Of a stretch of DNA of 64,000 nt, positions 9,924 to 19,282 are shown piece by piece. The notes under the pieces were generated by a model that saw nothing but the letters and a program-made list of their open reading frames with translations, was not told the DNA's origin and ran no database searches. Location: assembly GCF_034521915.1 (NCBI RefSeq), contig NZ_JAXHLU010000021.1, positions 45,342 through 109,341 of the forward strand. The letters run 5' to 3'. Every line of letters starts with the position of its first letter. Position 1 is the first letter of the stretch. A program made the translations under genes and the position numbers. Origin of the DNA: Fodinibius sp034521915. Its GTDB lineage: Bacteria > Bacteroidota > Rhodothermia > Balneolales > Balneolaceae.

Positions 9924-9956
9924 AAAAAAGCAGAATGGAACAATTCATCCTGCTTT
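9924..9956 (-). terminator. Rho-independent terminator of the thiolase gene
   Basis: On the minus strand a 9-bp stem (AGCAGGATG/CATTCTGCT, one mismatch) with an 8-nt loop is followed by a run of T. It lies 16 nt beyond the thiolase stop codon and upstream of the PorV operon. Confidence 0.8.
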
Positions 9957-9972
9957 CGCATTTAAAGGATTT

Positions 9973-11154
9973 TTAGTTAAGCATCTCCAAAACCATGGCT
10001 GATGCTCCACCGCCACCGTTGCAGATACCGGCACATCCATAACGTCCTTTTGTACGTTTGAGAGCGTGCAGAAGTGTTACAACGATTCGTGCTCCCGAGC
10101 AGCCAATGGGGTGTCCAATACTGACTGCACCGCCATGGATGTTTACCTTTTCCGGATCGAGCTCCAAAATCTGCTCATTAGCCAGCGATACCACCGAAAA
10201 GGCCTCATTAATTTCGAAAAGATCAATTTCGTCCTTTTCCAGTTTTGCCCTTTTCATTGCTTTGGGCATGGCATCGGCAGGTGCTGTTGTAAACCATTCC
10301 GGCTTTTTAGCTGCACTGGCCTGACTTACAATACGAGCGAGCGGAGTATACCCAAGTTCTTCAGCTTTTTCTTCACTCATTAAAAGAACGCCCGCAGCTC
10401 CGTCATTAATACTGCTGGCGTTAGCAGGAGTAACAGTTCCATCTTTTTCAAAAACAGGATTAAGCTTTGGTACTTTGTCATAGTTAATACGCTTGAGCTC
10501 CTCATCCATCGTAACCTTGGATACATTGCCCTTACGATCTTTTACTTTCATCTCGATTATTTCATCATCAAAATAACCCTCTTCATGAGCTTTAATAGCT
10601 CGCTTGTAAGAGGTGATGGCAAATTCATCTTGTTCTTCGCGGCTAATGTTGCACTCCTTGGCACAGATTTCTGCGGCATTACCCATGTGGAAATCATTGT
10701 AGACATCCCAGAGGCCATCTCGCAAAATACCGTCTTGTGCTTCGGCATGGCCCAACTTGGATCCAAAACGGTGTTTATTGAGATAATAGGGCACATTGCT
10801 CATGCTTTCCATACCGCCGGCAACAATGATATCAGCTTCTTCGAGCTGAATTTGATTGGCGGCGATCATAATAGCTTTCATTCCCGAGGCACAGACCTTG
10901 TTAATGGCTGTCGCGGGGGTGAGTTCAGAAAGACCGGCCTTTAATGCGGCCTGTCGCGCAGGAGCTTGACCCACTCCGGCGGTGAGCACATTGCCTAATA
11001 CGACTTCTTGAATCTGCTCGGGTTTAATGCCGGATGATTTTATCAATTCTGTGATTGTTGCTGCACCTAATTCCGGTGCTGAAAATGAGGACAGGCTTCC
11101 CCCGAAAGAACCAACCGGTGTACGTTTAGCATCTACAATAACAACATTCCGCAT
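9973..11154 (-). CDS. Acetyl-CoA C-acetyltransferase (thiolase)
   Basis: A 393-aa thiolase that condenses two acetyl-CoA or cleaves 3-ketoacyl-CoA in fatty-acid and acetoacetyl-CoA metabolism. The nucleophile is Cys88 in NKVCASGMKA. The C-terminal half carries NEAFSVV, the His motif GHPIGCSGAR and the second catalytic Cys in CNGGGGA. Length and motifs match biosynthetic/acetoacetyl-CoA thiolases (AtoB/PhaA/FadA type); the direction in vivo is not decidable here. It is 47 nt downstream of the cystathionine gamma-synthase gene and ends at a clear terminator. Confidence 0.95.
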   Translation of the reverse strand: MRNVVIVDAKRTPVGSFGGSLSSFSAPELGAATITELIKSSGIKPEQIQEVVLGNVLTAGVGQAPARQAALKAGLSELTPATAINKVCASGMKAIMIAANQIQLEEADIIVAGGMESMSNVPYYLNKHRFGSKLGHAEAQDGILRDGLWDVYNDFHMGNAAEICAKECNISREEQDEFAITSYKRAIKAHEEGYFDDEIIEMKVKDRKGNVSKVTMDEELKRINYDKVPKLNPVFEKDGTVTPANASSINDGAAGVLLMSEEKAEELGYTPLARIVSQASAAKKPEWFTTAPADAMPKAMKRAKLEKDEIDLFEINEAFSVVSLANEQILELDPEKVNIHGGAVSIGHPIGCSGARIVVTLLHALKRTKGRYGCAGICNGGGGASAMVLEMLN

Positions 11155-11201
11155 AATTTATAGAGTTTTTTGGTTATACATTTTGTTCATGGATCTGAAA
11201 T

Positions 11202-12341
11202 CTATTCAAACGCTTGATCCAGATCTTCGATAAGATCGTCAACATCTTCAATACCAACCGAAAGTCGGATTAAGGAATCTTTGAGTCCCGCCTTTTCGCG
11301 AACTTCTTTTGGGATAGATCCGTGAGTCATAGAGGCGGGATGGCTAATTAATGATTCAACCCCGCCAAGACTTTCAGCCAATGTAAATATTGTGGTTCTA
11401 CTCATGAATTCCTGGGCTTTTTCCATTGAATCATTTTTTAAAGAAAATGAGACCATGCCGCCAAAGTCGCTCATTTGTTTTTTTGCAATTTCATGTTGTT
11501 GGTGGCTTTTAAGTCCGGGATAAATAACTTCATCTACATCGGAATGACTATCCAAAAAGGAAGCAACTTTTTTAGCATTATCAACTGATTGCTGTACACG
11601 TACCGATAGCGTTTTTATGCCTCGTAAAGTTAGATAGCAATCCATCGGGCCTGGAACAGCTCCAGTAGTTTTAACTTGGAATCGTAGTTGTTCCATAACT
11701 GCTTCGTTTGAAGTGGCAACAGCCCCTCCAATTACATCAGAATGACCGCCCAGGTATTTAGTGGTTGAATGAAGTACCATGTCAGCTCCCAATTCAAGAG
11801 GCTGCTGCAAGTAGGGAGAGGCAAAGGTGTTATCAACCAATGATAATATATCCTGTTTCTTGGCAAAATTCGTGAGTTCTTCAATATCTACAACTCGCAA
11901 TAGTGGATTGGTGGGCGTTTCAATCCAAAGAAGCTTGGCATTGTCGGTAGCAGCTTCTTTGACATTCTTGATATCAGTCATATCCACAAACGTGAAGTCG
12001 ATACCGTATGGAGCAAATACTTTTGTAAACAGTCGATAAGTGCCACCGTAAAGATCATTTGAAGCAATAATTTGATCTCCGGGTCGAAACATTTTTAGAA
12101 CTGCATCCATTGCGGCACAACCGCTGGCAAAGCAAGCACACTCATCGGCGTTTTCTAATCCGGCAATGAGTTTTTCGAGGGCAGTGCGAGTAGGATTACC
12201 TACTCGAGCGTAATCATATCCTTTATGAACGTTAGGTGCTTCTTGTGCATACGTTGATGTTTGGAAGATCGGGGGCATTACAGCACCAGAAGTTTTTTCT
12301 GGTTCTTGTCCTGCATGAATTGCTTTAGTATTAAATTTCAT
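11202..12341 (-). CDS. metB: Cystathionine gamma-synthase/lyase family PLP enzyme
   Basis: A 379-aa Cys/Met-metabolism PLP enzyme. It shows the family start TKAIHAGQEP, the phosphate-binding YARVGNPTR, the SGCAAMDAV segment, SLVDNTFASPY with the PLP-interacting Asp, and the Schiff-base Lys195 in HSTTKYLGGHSD. Near the end ESLGGVESLISHP and IRLSVGIED are typical. The family covers cystathionine gamma-synthase (MetB), gamma-lyase and O-acetylhomoserine sulfhydrylase. Length and motif style favour MetB or gamma-lyase, but the exact reaction is not fixed by sequence alone. Confidence 0.85.
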   Translation of the reverse strand: MKFNTKAIHAGQEPEKTSGAVMPPIFQTSTYAQEAPNVHKGYDYARVGNPTRTALEKLIAGLENADECACFASGCAAMDAVLKMFRPGDQIIASNDLYGGTYRLFTKVFAPYGIDFTFVDMTDIKNVKEAATDNAKLLWIETPTNPLLRVVDIEELTNFAKKQDILSLVDNTFASPYLQQPLELGADMVLHSTTKYLGGHSDVIGGAVATSNEAVMEQLRFQVKTTGAVPGPMDCYLTLRGIKTLSVRVQQSVDNAKKVASFLDSHSDVDEVIYPGLKSHQQHEIAKKQMSDFGGMVSFSLKNDSMEKAQEFMSRTTIFTLAESLGGVESLISHPASMTHGSIPKEVREKAGLKDSLIRLSVGIEDVDDLIEDLDQAFE

Positions 12342-12353
12342 TACAGAAATAAA

Positions 12354-13574
12354 TTATAGATTAGCTTTTGCATTCTCTGCTTCCTGCTCCATTTCTAAAA
12401 TAGAATAAGCTTGAAAAAGTTTCTTCCAGATTTCCTTATTCTTCTGACCTTGTTCTGCGAGGTTTTCAAAAAGAGGGATAGAAGCCGATAAATATTGTTT
12501 GATCTTTTCTTGCAATTTCTTTTGGTGTTCTTCCGATACTAATGGTAGCAGCTTTTGATATTGCGATGCACTGTTGAAGTAAAAAGTAGCTGTGCGTTCT
12601 TGAATTTCCAGGTTGCCCGGATTCGCATCAGAAATCTTATTAAATTGTTCTTTAGCTTGGGAAAATAGGGTATCGACACTATCAAAGGCTGTTTCGTCAA
12701 GTGAATCACCCTGTTTTAGAGCGGCAGTAACAGAATCGACTTTTGATTTTCCCAAGAAATATAATTCGGTAGCCAATGATTGGGCGTAGACTATATTCTG
12801 TGGTTCATCTTTGATCAGCTGCTCCAGCAGTTCTACGGCTTTCTGATGTTCTCCTGCATTAATGTAAGCATTTGAAAGTCCGTGAAGTAAATTTAAATTT
12901 CTGCTTGAAAAGGACTCGGCTTGTTCATAAATCCTAATGGCTTTTTTGGGATTGTTATTTTCGAGATATAAAAAAGCCAGTTGTTCTAAAAGAAGGGTGG
13001 GAGCATTTTCAATTTTTTTCCGAGCAGTTTCTAAGGTTTTAATTGCTTCTTTTTGTTGTTGGTTTTTGTATAACGTGCGTGCTTTCATTGTGTAGGAGAC
13101 AGCACTGTCAGGGATAACAACCGTTGCATTATTGAAATGAGCAATAGCTCTTTCGTAGTTGGGTTGTCCCGCATTTTTGTCCTGCAACAATTTAATGCCC
13201 TGATTATGTTCTAAACTCCAGGTCACGTTGAGTAAGTCGCTTACCTTATTCTCTGAGTCTGCAGTATTATCATATAGATTCTCGGCTCGGTCTAAAACCT
13301 GACGAGCAATTGTGTATGGGGATATGCGTTCAGAGGGGTCTTCTTTCTTTTGGGCAAGTTGTGTGAGGAGTTTACCCTTTTGAAAATATAAATCTGCTTG
13401 CTCGGGATTTGAGGAAATATCCTTATCCAGAGATTTGATCTGTTGTTGAATCTGCTGTTCAGAAAGGTTTGCAGCATTAGCGGATTCTTGGTTTGAGGGT
13501 TGTAATGTAGAGCAACTAATAAAGAACCCGAATGCAAGCACTAAGCTTGCAATTCGGGTGTAATAATGAATCAT
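12354..13574 (-). CDS. TPR-repeat lipoprotein
   Basis: A 406-aa protein with a lipoprotein signal peptide (lipobox FFISC, Cys21), then a Gln/Asn-rich linker and several tetratricopeptide repeats (for example ADLYFQKGKLL, AVSYTMKARTLY, LLHGLSNAYINAGEH). It is predicted to sit on the inner face of an envelope membrane as a protein-interaction scaffold. It lies 37 nt downstream of a second TPR lipoprotein with the same architecture, so the pair is probably an operon and perhaps a duplication. No enzymatic domain is visible. Confidence 0.85.
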   Translation of the reverse strand: MIHYYTRIASLVLAFGFFISCSTLQPSNQESANAANLSEQQIQQQIKSLDKDISSNPEQADLYFQKGKLLTQLAQKKEDPSERISPYTIARQVLDRAENLYDNTADSENKVSDLLNVTWSLEHNQGIKLLQDKNAGQPNYERAIAHFNNATVVIPDSAVSYTMKARTLYKNQQQKEAIKTLETARKKIENAPTLLLEQLAFLYLENNNPKKAIRIYEQAESFSSRNLNLLHGLSNAYINAGEHQKAVELLEQLIKDEPQNIVYAQSLATELYFLGKSKVDSVTAALKQGDSLDETAFDSVDTLFSQAKEQFNKISDANPGNLEIQERTATFYFNSASQYQKLLPLVSEEHQKKLQEKIKQYLSASIPLFENLAEQGQKNKEIWKKLFQAYSILEMEQEAENAKANL

Positions 13575-13611
13575 AAAGAAGTTTGTAGGTTGTTAAATTG
13601 TATGGTGTTTA

Positions 13612-14940
13612 TTATTCCTTCATTCCAGCTTTCTCCATCGCTTCTTTTGCCTTTTCATCCATACCTAAGAAGGTGTAAATTTGGAATAGGCTTCTCCAGT
13701 AATTTTTGTTATCCGGGTCAAGTTCTACAGCTTTTTCGTAATACTTCATGGCTTGACGGATATTTTCTTTTCCAACTTTGTCAAGCCTTGCAGCCTCTTT
13801 GTTATCTGTTGTCCGGTTACGGCGGTCAAAATAGGTTTTCGCTTTATTTTGATAGATAACGCCCAGTGTTTCGTAAGCGGCAGGATCATTAGGACGGTAT
13901 TCAAGAGCTACTTTTATTTCCTCTTCAGCTCTTTTAGTGAGCTCATTCATTTCTTTCATCAGCTTTTCATTTTCGCTGCTGAGAGATTCAATCTTACTTT
14001 TTATTTCTTCTTTATCAGATTGGTCTGCTTGGTTGAATTGTTTTTGCAGCTTCATAATTTCTTGCGAATTGGTATTCAGTGAGTCCCTTATCCGCAAAGC
14101 TTGTTGATAAAGTTTGGTACCCATTACTAAGCGGTACTGTGGGTTTTTGGGATCTTGCTCAACAAGTTTATTGAGAGTGGCAATGGCTTTTTCGTCTTCT
14201 CCAACTCTACCATAAGCATCGGCAAGTGCAGAAGCAATACGTTCACTACCGGGATATCGTTCTTGTCCTTCTTCAAAAACTTCTACTACCTTATCATGTT
14301 TGTCTAAATTGTAGTAGTAATTGCCTAAGTGGAGATAGTCAACGGTATCGATCTCTGACTCAGGAATCATATTCATGTACTTGTCTTTGGCAGAAACAGC
14401 TTCTTCAAATTCTTTATTTCTGGCAGAAATCTGAGCATAGACATTCCAGGAACTGGCACTGTCTGGTAAAACCTTGGTTGCATTTTTCAGGTGTTGCATA
14501 GAGAGTTTCATCGGATTATCGACCGTACTCATAACACTGTCATTGGTAGCAAGGTCAATCCCTCGTTGAAATTCGGTCTGCCATATGGCAACTTTAACGC
14601 CGGATATATTATTAATCTTACTGGGTACATTTTCAGATGTATCAGCAACGCTTTTCGCCGTTTCAAAAGCTTTATTCATTTGTTCATAATAATCCGCACG
14701 TTCTGTGGGATCATCTTGTGATCTGGCAAGCTCTCCCAAAGCAACAGCTTTGTAATAATATCCTAGCGGATCGCCCGGATATTGTTCGATAGATTTTTCA
14801 GCTGAAGCAATAGCAGCTTCAAAATCCTGATTTTTAAGATTATTTTGAGCTTCGTCGGCTAGCGGATTCGAACTTCCGCATCCTATCAAAATAACCGTAA
14901 GCAACGTTACAAGTAAATGTGGTAATTTTTTAATAAACAT
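13612..14940 (-). CDS. TPR-repeat lipoprotein
   Basis: A 442-aa lipoprotein with lipobox VILIGC (Cys21) followed by SSN. TPR-like units run through most of the chain (NFEAAI-type helices, LGNYYYNLDKHDKVVEVF, AAYETLGVIYQNKAKTYF, AMKYYEKAVELDPDN), interrupted at about 275-335 by a charged coiled coil rich in Lys/Glu. It is probably periplasm-facing and interacts with partners through the TPR groove (inference). It is the first gene of the leftward pair and faces the alpha/beta hydrolase gene across a 152-nt divergent promoter region. Confidence 0.85.
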   Translation of the reverse strand: MFIKKLPHLLVTLLTVILIGCGSSNPLADEAQNNLKNQDFEAAIASAEKSIEQYPGDPLGYYYKAVALGELARSQDDPTERADYYEQMNKAFETAKSVADTSENVPSKINNISGVKVAIWQTEFQRGIDLATNDSVMSTVDNPMKLSMQHLKNATKVLPDSASSWNVYAQISARNKEFEEAVSAKDKYMNMIPESEIDTVDYLHLGNYYYNLDKHDKVVEVFEEGQERYPGSERIASALADAYGRVGEDEKAIATLNKLVEQDPKNPQYRLVMGTKLYQQALRIRDSLNTNSQEIMKLQKQFNQADQSDKEEIKSKIESLSSENEKLMKEMNELTKRAEEEIKVALEYRPNDPAAYETLGVIYQNKAKTYFDRRNRTTDNKEAARLDKVGKENIRQAMKYYEKAVELDPDNKNYWRSLFQIYTFLGMDEKAKEAMEKAGMKE

Positions 14941-15092
14941 GGTTTCTGATTGCTATAAATTCAATGTTATTAGAATATTCATTTGTGATTGCAGAAAGTA
15001 ATCATATATAGTCCTTTCTGCAATATTAATGCATAATTTTATTATATTGCACGCTTACAAATTACAGTCTATTAACCCAGGTATCAATTTAT

Positions 15093-15896
15093 ATGTTCGG
15101 CAGCAGTCATTTCGATAGTCACCATTACAACGGTTTCGAATATCTCAATATTTCAAAGGGAACAGAGGACTCCGCGAACCTGGTCTTTTTACACGGTATG
15201 TTTGGGGGATTAAGCAATTATGATGCTTTGGTTGAATATATAGATGACTATAATATTTACGTGCCCGCGATTCCTATCTATGAGTTTAAGGCCCGAAAGC
15301 TGACATTTACAAATATGGCCAAATGGCTGCATTCATTTATGGAGGCTTTAGAGATTAAAAATCCTATTTTACTGGGTAATTCTATGGGAGGTCATCTGGC
15401 CCTCGAGTATACGGTACAACACCCGGAGAATGTGGAGGCTCTAATTTTGACCGGAAGTTCCGGACTACAGGAAAGAGATTTTGGTTCTACCTTTCCTCGT
15501 CGCAACGATCGTGATTATGTGCGTAAACAGGCAGCTATTACATTTTATGATGATGATTTTGTGACTGAAGAGCTCATGGATGAAATTATGGAAGTGATAA
15601 ATGACCGGTCGAATTTATTGAATGTATTAGCTATAGCCCGGGAAACACATGAATACAATATGAAAGATTATTTGCCTGATATTGATCAGGAGGTCTTGCT
15701 GATTTGGGGGAAACAAGATGAGATTACGCCTCCCGATGTTGCGGAGGAGTTTCATGAGGCTTTGCCAAACTCCCAACTCAAATGGATAGACCAGTGTGGT
15801 CATGCTCCCATGATGGAGCATCCCGAAAAATTCGCTTTATATTTAAATGAGTTTTTAACTGAGTTGAAAAATAAAAATGCAACGTCAATAAAATAG
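15093..15896 (+). CDS. Alpha/beta-hydrolase fold protein
   Basis: A 267-aa hydrolase with the oxyanion-hole motif HGMFGG (34-39), the nucleophile elbow GNSMGG (Ser97), a plausible acid Asp in WGKQDEITPP and the catalytic His in DQCGHAPMMEHP. The triad is therefore complete. No signal peptide is seen, so it should be cytosolic. The substrate cannot be told; relatives include esterases, C-C bond hydrolases and haloperoxidase-like enzymes. RidA begins 12 nt downstream, so the two are co-transcribed. Confidence 0.9.
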   Translation: MFGSSHFDSHHYNGFEYLNISKGTEDSANLVFLHGMFGGLSNYDALVEYIDDYNIYVPAIPIYEFKARKLTFTNMAKWLHSFMEALEIKNPILLGNSMGGHLALEYTVQHPENVEALILTGSSGLQERDFGSTFPRRNDRDYVRKQAAITFYDDDFVTEELMDEIMEVINDRSNLLNVLAIARETHEYNMKDYLPDIDQEVLLIWGKQDEITPPDVAEEFHEALPNSQLKWIDQCGHAPMMEHPEKFALYLNEFLTELKNKNATSIK

Positions 15897-15908
15897 TATT
15901 TACACATT

Positions 15909-16286
15909 ATGAAGAAAATCATTCATACTTCAAATGCTCCGGAAGCTATAGGCCCTTACAGTCAGGCTGTTGTTCATGATAACTTGGTATATTGTTCGGG
16001 ACAAATAGGACTGGATCCCGATAGCATGGAGTTTGTCGGAGACGATGTTAGCTCTCAGTCAGAACAAGTCATGAAAAATTTACAAGCTGTTTTGGACGAA
16101 GCCGGTTCCGGTTTTGACAAGGTCATTAAATGCAGCATTTTTCTGGATGATATGGATAACTTTGGAACCGTTAATGAAATTTATGGCAATTACTTTGAGA
16201 GTGATCCACCTGCCCGAGAAACGGTTGCGGTTAAAACGTTACCTAAAAACTGCAAGGTTGAGATTGGCTGTATTGCACATCTTTGA
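15909..16286 (+). CDS. ridA: RidA family enamine/imine deaminase
   Basis: A 125-aa protein of full RidA length. These enzymes hydrolyse reactive 2-aminoacrylate and other enamines/imines released by PLP enzymes. Visible signatures are NAPEAIGPYSQAV, SGQIGLDP, and the substrate carboxylate-binding Arg103 in PARETVAVKTLPK, followed by the KVEI strand. It is co-directional with and 12 nt from the hydrolase gene, and a strong bidirectional terminator follows. Housekeeping metabolite-damage control fits the nearby PLP enzyme gene. Confidence 0.95.
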   Translation: MKKIIHTSNAPEAIGPYSQAVVHDNLVYCSGQIGLDPDSMEFVGDDVSSQSEQVMKNLQAVLDEAGSGFDKVIKCSIFLDDMDNFGTVNEIYGNYFESDPPARETVAVKTLPKNCKVEIGCIAHL

Positions 16287-16315
16287 TTAACAGGATAGTT
16301 TTCTATAAAGCAGGA

Positions 16316-16348
16316 GGGAGAAGCTGTCAGACAGTTTCTCCCTTTTTT
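16316..16348. terminator. Bidirectional terminator between ridA and the M23 peptidase gene
   Basis: A 12-bp stem with one G-T pair (GGGAGAAGCTGT / ACAGTTTCTCCC) and a 3-nt loop is followed by six T. It separates two convergent genes and overlaps the last codon region of the leftward gene. Confidence 0.85.
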
Positions 16349-18275
16349 ATTTATTTTCCATTTCAAAAATCCGCTCTGCTTTGTTTCCCATTTCATCATA
16401 GGCAATAACCTTAATTTTTACAGATTCAGAAGGCGTAAAATTAGGGTGATAATAGACAAAGCGATCATTCTCAGGTTCAAACTCAGCAATTCCCTGATTG
16501 CCATTAACGAATATTTTTGACCTGCCATAATTAATTCCGGAAAGTTTATCTACAGCATCTATATAGATAATCCATTTAGCATCTGGACGTTGCTGTATGC
16601 GTGGATTTTTTATTTCAGGAGCTGATAAATCTTTTTTCAAAGAAAAGTGACCCAAGGTTTCGGCCCTGCCGATGATATGTGACCTTGTAAAGGTTGTAGG
16701 TATTAATTCCCACTTGTCATCCTCCTGATCAAAACTGTAAAACGAGAGTTTAGATGTATCGATTAAAGCACTATCACGGGCGGTATAAAATGAGAATTCA
16801 TTGTTAACGGGGTAGGCGTTAGGTATTACATCCACAGTTAGGGAATCTTTGGTAAAACTATTAACAGACATGCCCACCGAAACAGTATCGTAAAAAGTTT
16901 GCTTGGGAAATACTGCAAAGTGGTTTTGATCTGCAGTAGAAATAAAAGAGAGGGATTGAGGCGTAATTCGGTAGAGTTGCAGTGGCCCCGACTCCGGAGT
17001 ATTAACAAAGAGAGATTTTTGTTCTTTTAGATCTACAACAATACCGTTGGCATGTTCAATAAGTTCTTCTTTATCAGCAATTACAAGAGTGGTGTGTTCA
17101 TATTGGTTATAGGGGATCGTAACCCAATCCGAAAACCAGTGCCACTGTTCGGGGGATACAGCATTGAGCGATGAGTTACGATTCGTGAATGAACGATTCT
17201 GTTTTTGTTGTAGATCCTCTTGGACATTAAGAGTGAGTTTGGCGGTAGAAGTATTGTCGTAATAATCTTTTGCTGTGATGGTAACTTGATGCGTTCCCAC
17301 TGGCAGATTTAGGACGCCATTTTGACTATTCGTCTCATAAAACGGTAGGGAGTTTCCATCGGCTATATATAGTCGCTGAAATCCTTTGTCCGTATTCTTT
17401 AAAATGGGATATACGCGATCAATGAACATCTGGTGGGTTTCATTGTACGAAAAACTGTCTACCTTGGAACTAAAAAAATGTTCGCCATTTACGTTAAGAT
17501 TGAGATCATAAACGGCATAACTGTTATGAACATTATTGGATTGATCAAAGGCATTGAGACCTAAGCCAATGGGTCCTTGAGCTGTAATAGTACCAAAGCT
17601 GTATGATCCATTTTCAAGTTTTGACCTTTTGGTATAGATGGCATTTACTCCTTCTATGGTAGATTTGGGACTGAGTGGCTCTACAGAAAGGTCCCTGATT
17701 TGGGGAGGAATATTGTCTTTCACGGATAAGTTCGTCAGCAGGGGATTAAATGGCTTGTGTGTGGGCGTACGAAGCTCAAAATGAAGGTGGGGCGGGCCAA
17801 TACCCGATGCGCCACTGTATCCAATAAGATCACCTTGTTTAATCGTAATATTTCGCCATCCCCAGAACTTTTCTATTTCAAATTGATAATCCTCGGCAAA
17901 ACGAACAGAATCAGCTAGCTGCTGAAGCTTATTATTAAAAGAGAGGAGGTGGGCATATACAGAGTAGGAGCCATCATCGTGTTTTAAGTAGATGACTTTT
18001 CCGTAGCCTCTTGGTCCAATAGCAACGCGGTCAACAATGCCATCACGGGTAGCGTAAACTTCATATCCCTTTCGTCCCCAGGTTTTGATGTCCAAAGCAG
18101 CATGAAAGTGCGCCGCTCGTGTTTCCCCAAAAGTGGAAGATAGATACCTGCTGGCATCCGTTGGCCAGGCATAGTGGGCTTGGGTTGGATCAAAAGAATG
18201 CGACTCCTGGGCTGATAACGGGTGAGCAACAAGCCCAATAAAAAGAGTGATAACAAATAGAAGGCGAATATTCAT
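16347..18275 (-). CDS. M23-family (LytM-like) metallopeptidase, secreted
   Basis: A 642-aa protein with a signal peptide (cleavage near LSAQ) and an N-terminal M23 domain: HFHAALD gives zinc ligands His58 and Asp62, and PPHLHFELR supplies the HxH ligand. All catalytic residues are present, so it is either an active peptidoglycan endopeptidase or an activator with an intact site. The remaining ~430 residues are beta-rich with no recognised domain name; similar long tails occur on envelope M23 proteins of this group. It is 4 nt downstream of the FAH-family gene. Confidence 0.88.
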   Translation of the reverse strand: MNIRLLFVITLFIGLVAHPLSAQESHSFDPTQAHYAWPTDASRYLSSTFGETRAAHFHAALDIKTWGRKGYEVYATRDGIVDRVAIGPRGYGKVIYLKHDDGSYSVYAHLLSFNNKLQQLADSVRFAEDYQFEIEKFWGWRNITIKQGDLIGYSGASGIGPPHLHFELRTPTHKPFNPLLTNLSVKDNIPPQIRDLSVEPLSPKSTIEGVNAIYTKRSKLENGSYSFGTITAQGPIGLGLNAFDQSNNVHNSYAVYDLNLNVNGEHFFSSKVDSFSYNETHQMFIDRVYPILKNTDKGFQRLYIADGNSLPFYETNSQNGVLNLPVGTHQVTITAKDYYDNTSTAKLTLNVQEDLQQKQNRSFTNRNSSLNAVSPEQWHWFSDWVTIPYNQYEHTTLVIADKEELIEHANGIVVDLKEQKSLFVNTPESGPLQLYRITPQSLSFISTADQNHFAVFPKQTFYDTVSVGMSVNSFTKDSLTVDVIPNAYPVNNEFSFYTARDSALIDTSKLSFYSFDQEDDKWELIPTTFTRSHIIGRAETLGHFSLKKDLSAPEIKNPRIQQRPDAKWIIYIDAVDKLSGINYGRSKIFVNGNQGIAEFEPENDRFVYYHPNFTPSESVKIKVIAYDEMGNKAERIFEMENK

Positions 18276-18278
18276 CGG

Positions 18279-18935
18279 TTATTCTACGGTTACAGAAATT
18301 GTTGCCAGTCCATTACTTAAAGAAGCCTTAATGGTATCTCCCGTGGTTATAGCTGATACTCCTTTGGGCGTACCGGTTAAGATGATGTCGCCGGGTTGCA
18401 GGGTAAAAATAGTCGATAAATAGTGGATAAGATCAGCCACAGTGTGAATCATCAGCTTGGTACTGTCCGATTGCCGACCCTCGTTATTTACTGATATTTG
18501 TAAATGTAGATTCTGGGGATCTTCAATCAGATCCTTTTCGACGAACGTACTCAGTGGAGCAAAAGTATCAAATCCCTTGGCAACGGTCCACGGATGACCT
18601 TTTTCTTTGGCCTTTTGCTGAATGTCGCGAGCGGTTACATCAATCCCGATACCGTATCCCCCGACATATTCTAAAGCTTCTTCTTTTGGGATATCTTTGC
18701 CCGTTTTGTCAATTGCAACAGCTAGTTCCACCTCATGTTGTACATTCTCGCTTTGGTGAGGGATCTGAATTTTGTCACCATCAAAAATGATGCTGCCGGT
18801 TGGCTTTAAAAAGACAAGCGGCTGGCTTGGAACTTCGTTGTTGAGTTCTTTAGCGTGCTCAACATAGTTACGGCCGATGCAAAATAGGTTATGAAATTGT
18901 AGATGGGGCAGCCCCGGTATTTTTTTCTTTTCCAT
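18279..18935 (-). CDS. Fumarylacetoacetate hydrolase family protein
   Basis: A 218-aa FAH-fold enzyme starting MEKKKIPGLP. An upstream in-frame ATG exists, but using it would place the first codons inside the strong rpmA terminator at 18947-18982, so ATG 18935 is chosen. Family motifs are CIGRNYVEHAKEL, FLKPTGSII, the metal ligands in VQHEVELAVAI, the KGFDTFAP loop and LTGTPKGVS. FAH-family members act as fumarylpyruvate or acylpyruvate hydrolases, isomerases or oxaloacetate decarboxylases. The short single-domain form suggests an acylpyruvase/oxaloacetate decarboxylase-like enzyme (inference). Confidence 0.88.
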   Translation of the reverse strand: MEKKKIPGLPHLQFHNLFCIGRNYVEHAKELNNEVPSQPLVFLKPTGSIIFDGDKIQIPHQSENVQHEVELAVAIDKTGKDIPKEEALEYVGGYGIGIDVTARDIQQKAKEKGHPWTVAKGFDTFAPLSTFVEKDLIEDPQNLHLQISVNNEGRQSDSTKLMIHTVADLIHYLSTIFTLQPGDIILTGTPKGVSAITTGDTIKASLSNGLATISVTVE

Positions 18936-18946
18936 AGAGAGCAATA

Positions 18947-18982
18947 TAAAAAAAGCCTTGGTCTCATGAGAAACCAAGGCTT
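18947..18982 (-). terminator. Strong terminator after rpmA
   Basis: A perfect 10-bp stem (AAGCCTTGGT/ACCAAGGCTT) with a 10-nt loop is followed on the minus strand by seven T. It ends the rplU-rpmA transcript and also decides the start codon of the next gene. Confidence 0.92.
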
Positions 18983-19004
18983 AAAAATCTGGTAAAAAGT
19001 ACTG

Positions 19005-19262
19005 TTATGAAACAGGCTCAACACTTACATATTTACGTCCACCGGAGCGAACGCGGAAGGTAACCTGTCCGTCAGCTTTGGCAAAGAGCGTGTCATCGCC
19101 GCCACGGCCTACATTATCGCCAGGGTGGAATTTAGTACCACGCTGTCGTACGATAATATGACCGGCTTTAACAACTTCTCCGCCGTATTTCTTAACTCCA
19201 AGTCGTTTCGAAATCGAATCACGACCGTTCTTTGTAGAACCTTGTCCTTTCTTATGCGCCAT
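19005..19262 (-). CDS. rpmA: 50S ribosomal protein L27
   Basis: An 85-aa L27 with the usual start MAHKKGQGSTKNGRDS, which reaches toward the peptidyl-transferase centre, and the core 'AGHIIVRQRGTKFHPG'. No N-terminal cleavable extension of the Firmicutes type is present. It is 20 nt downstream of rplU, the standard rplU-rpmA pair, and ends at a strong terminator. Confidence 0.98.
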   Translation of the reverse strand: MAHKKGQGSTKNGRDSISKRLGVKKYGGEVVKAGHIIVRQRGTKFHPGDNVGRGGDDTLFAKADGQVTFRVRSGGRKYVSVEPVS

Positions 19263-19282
19263 AACAATCTAAAATTTCTGAA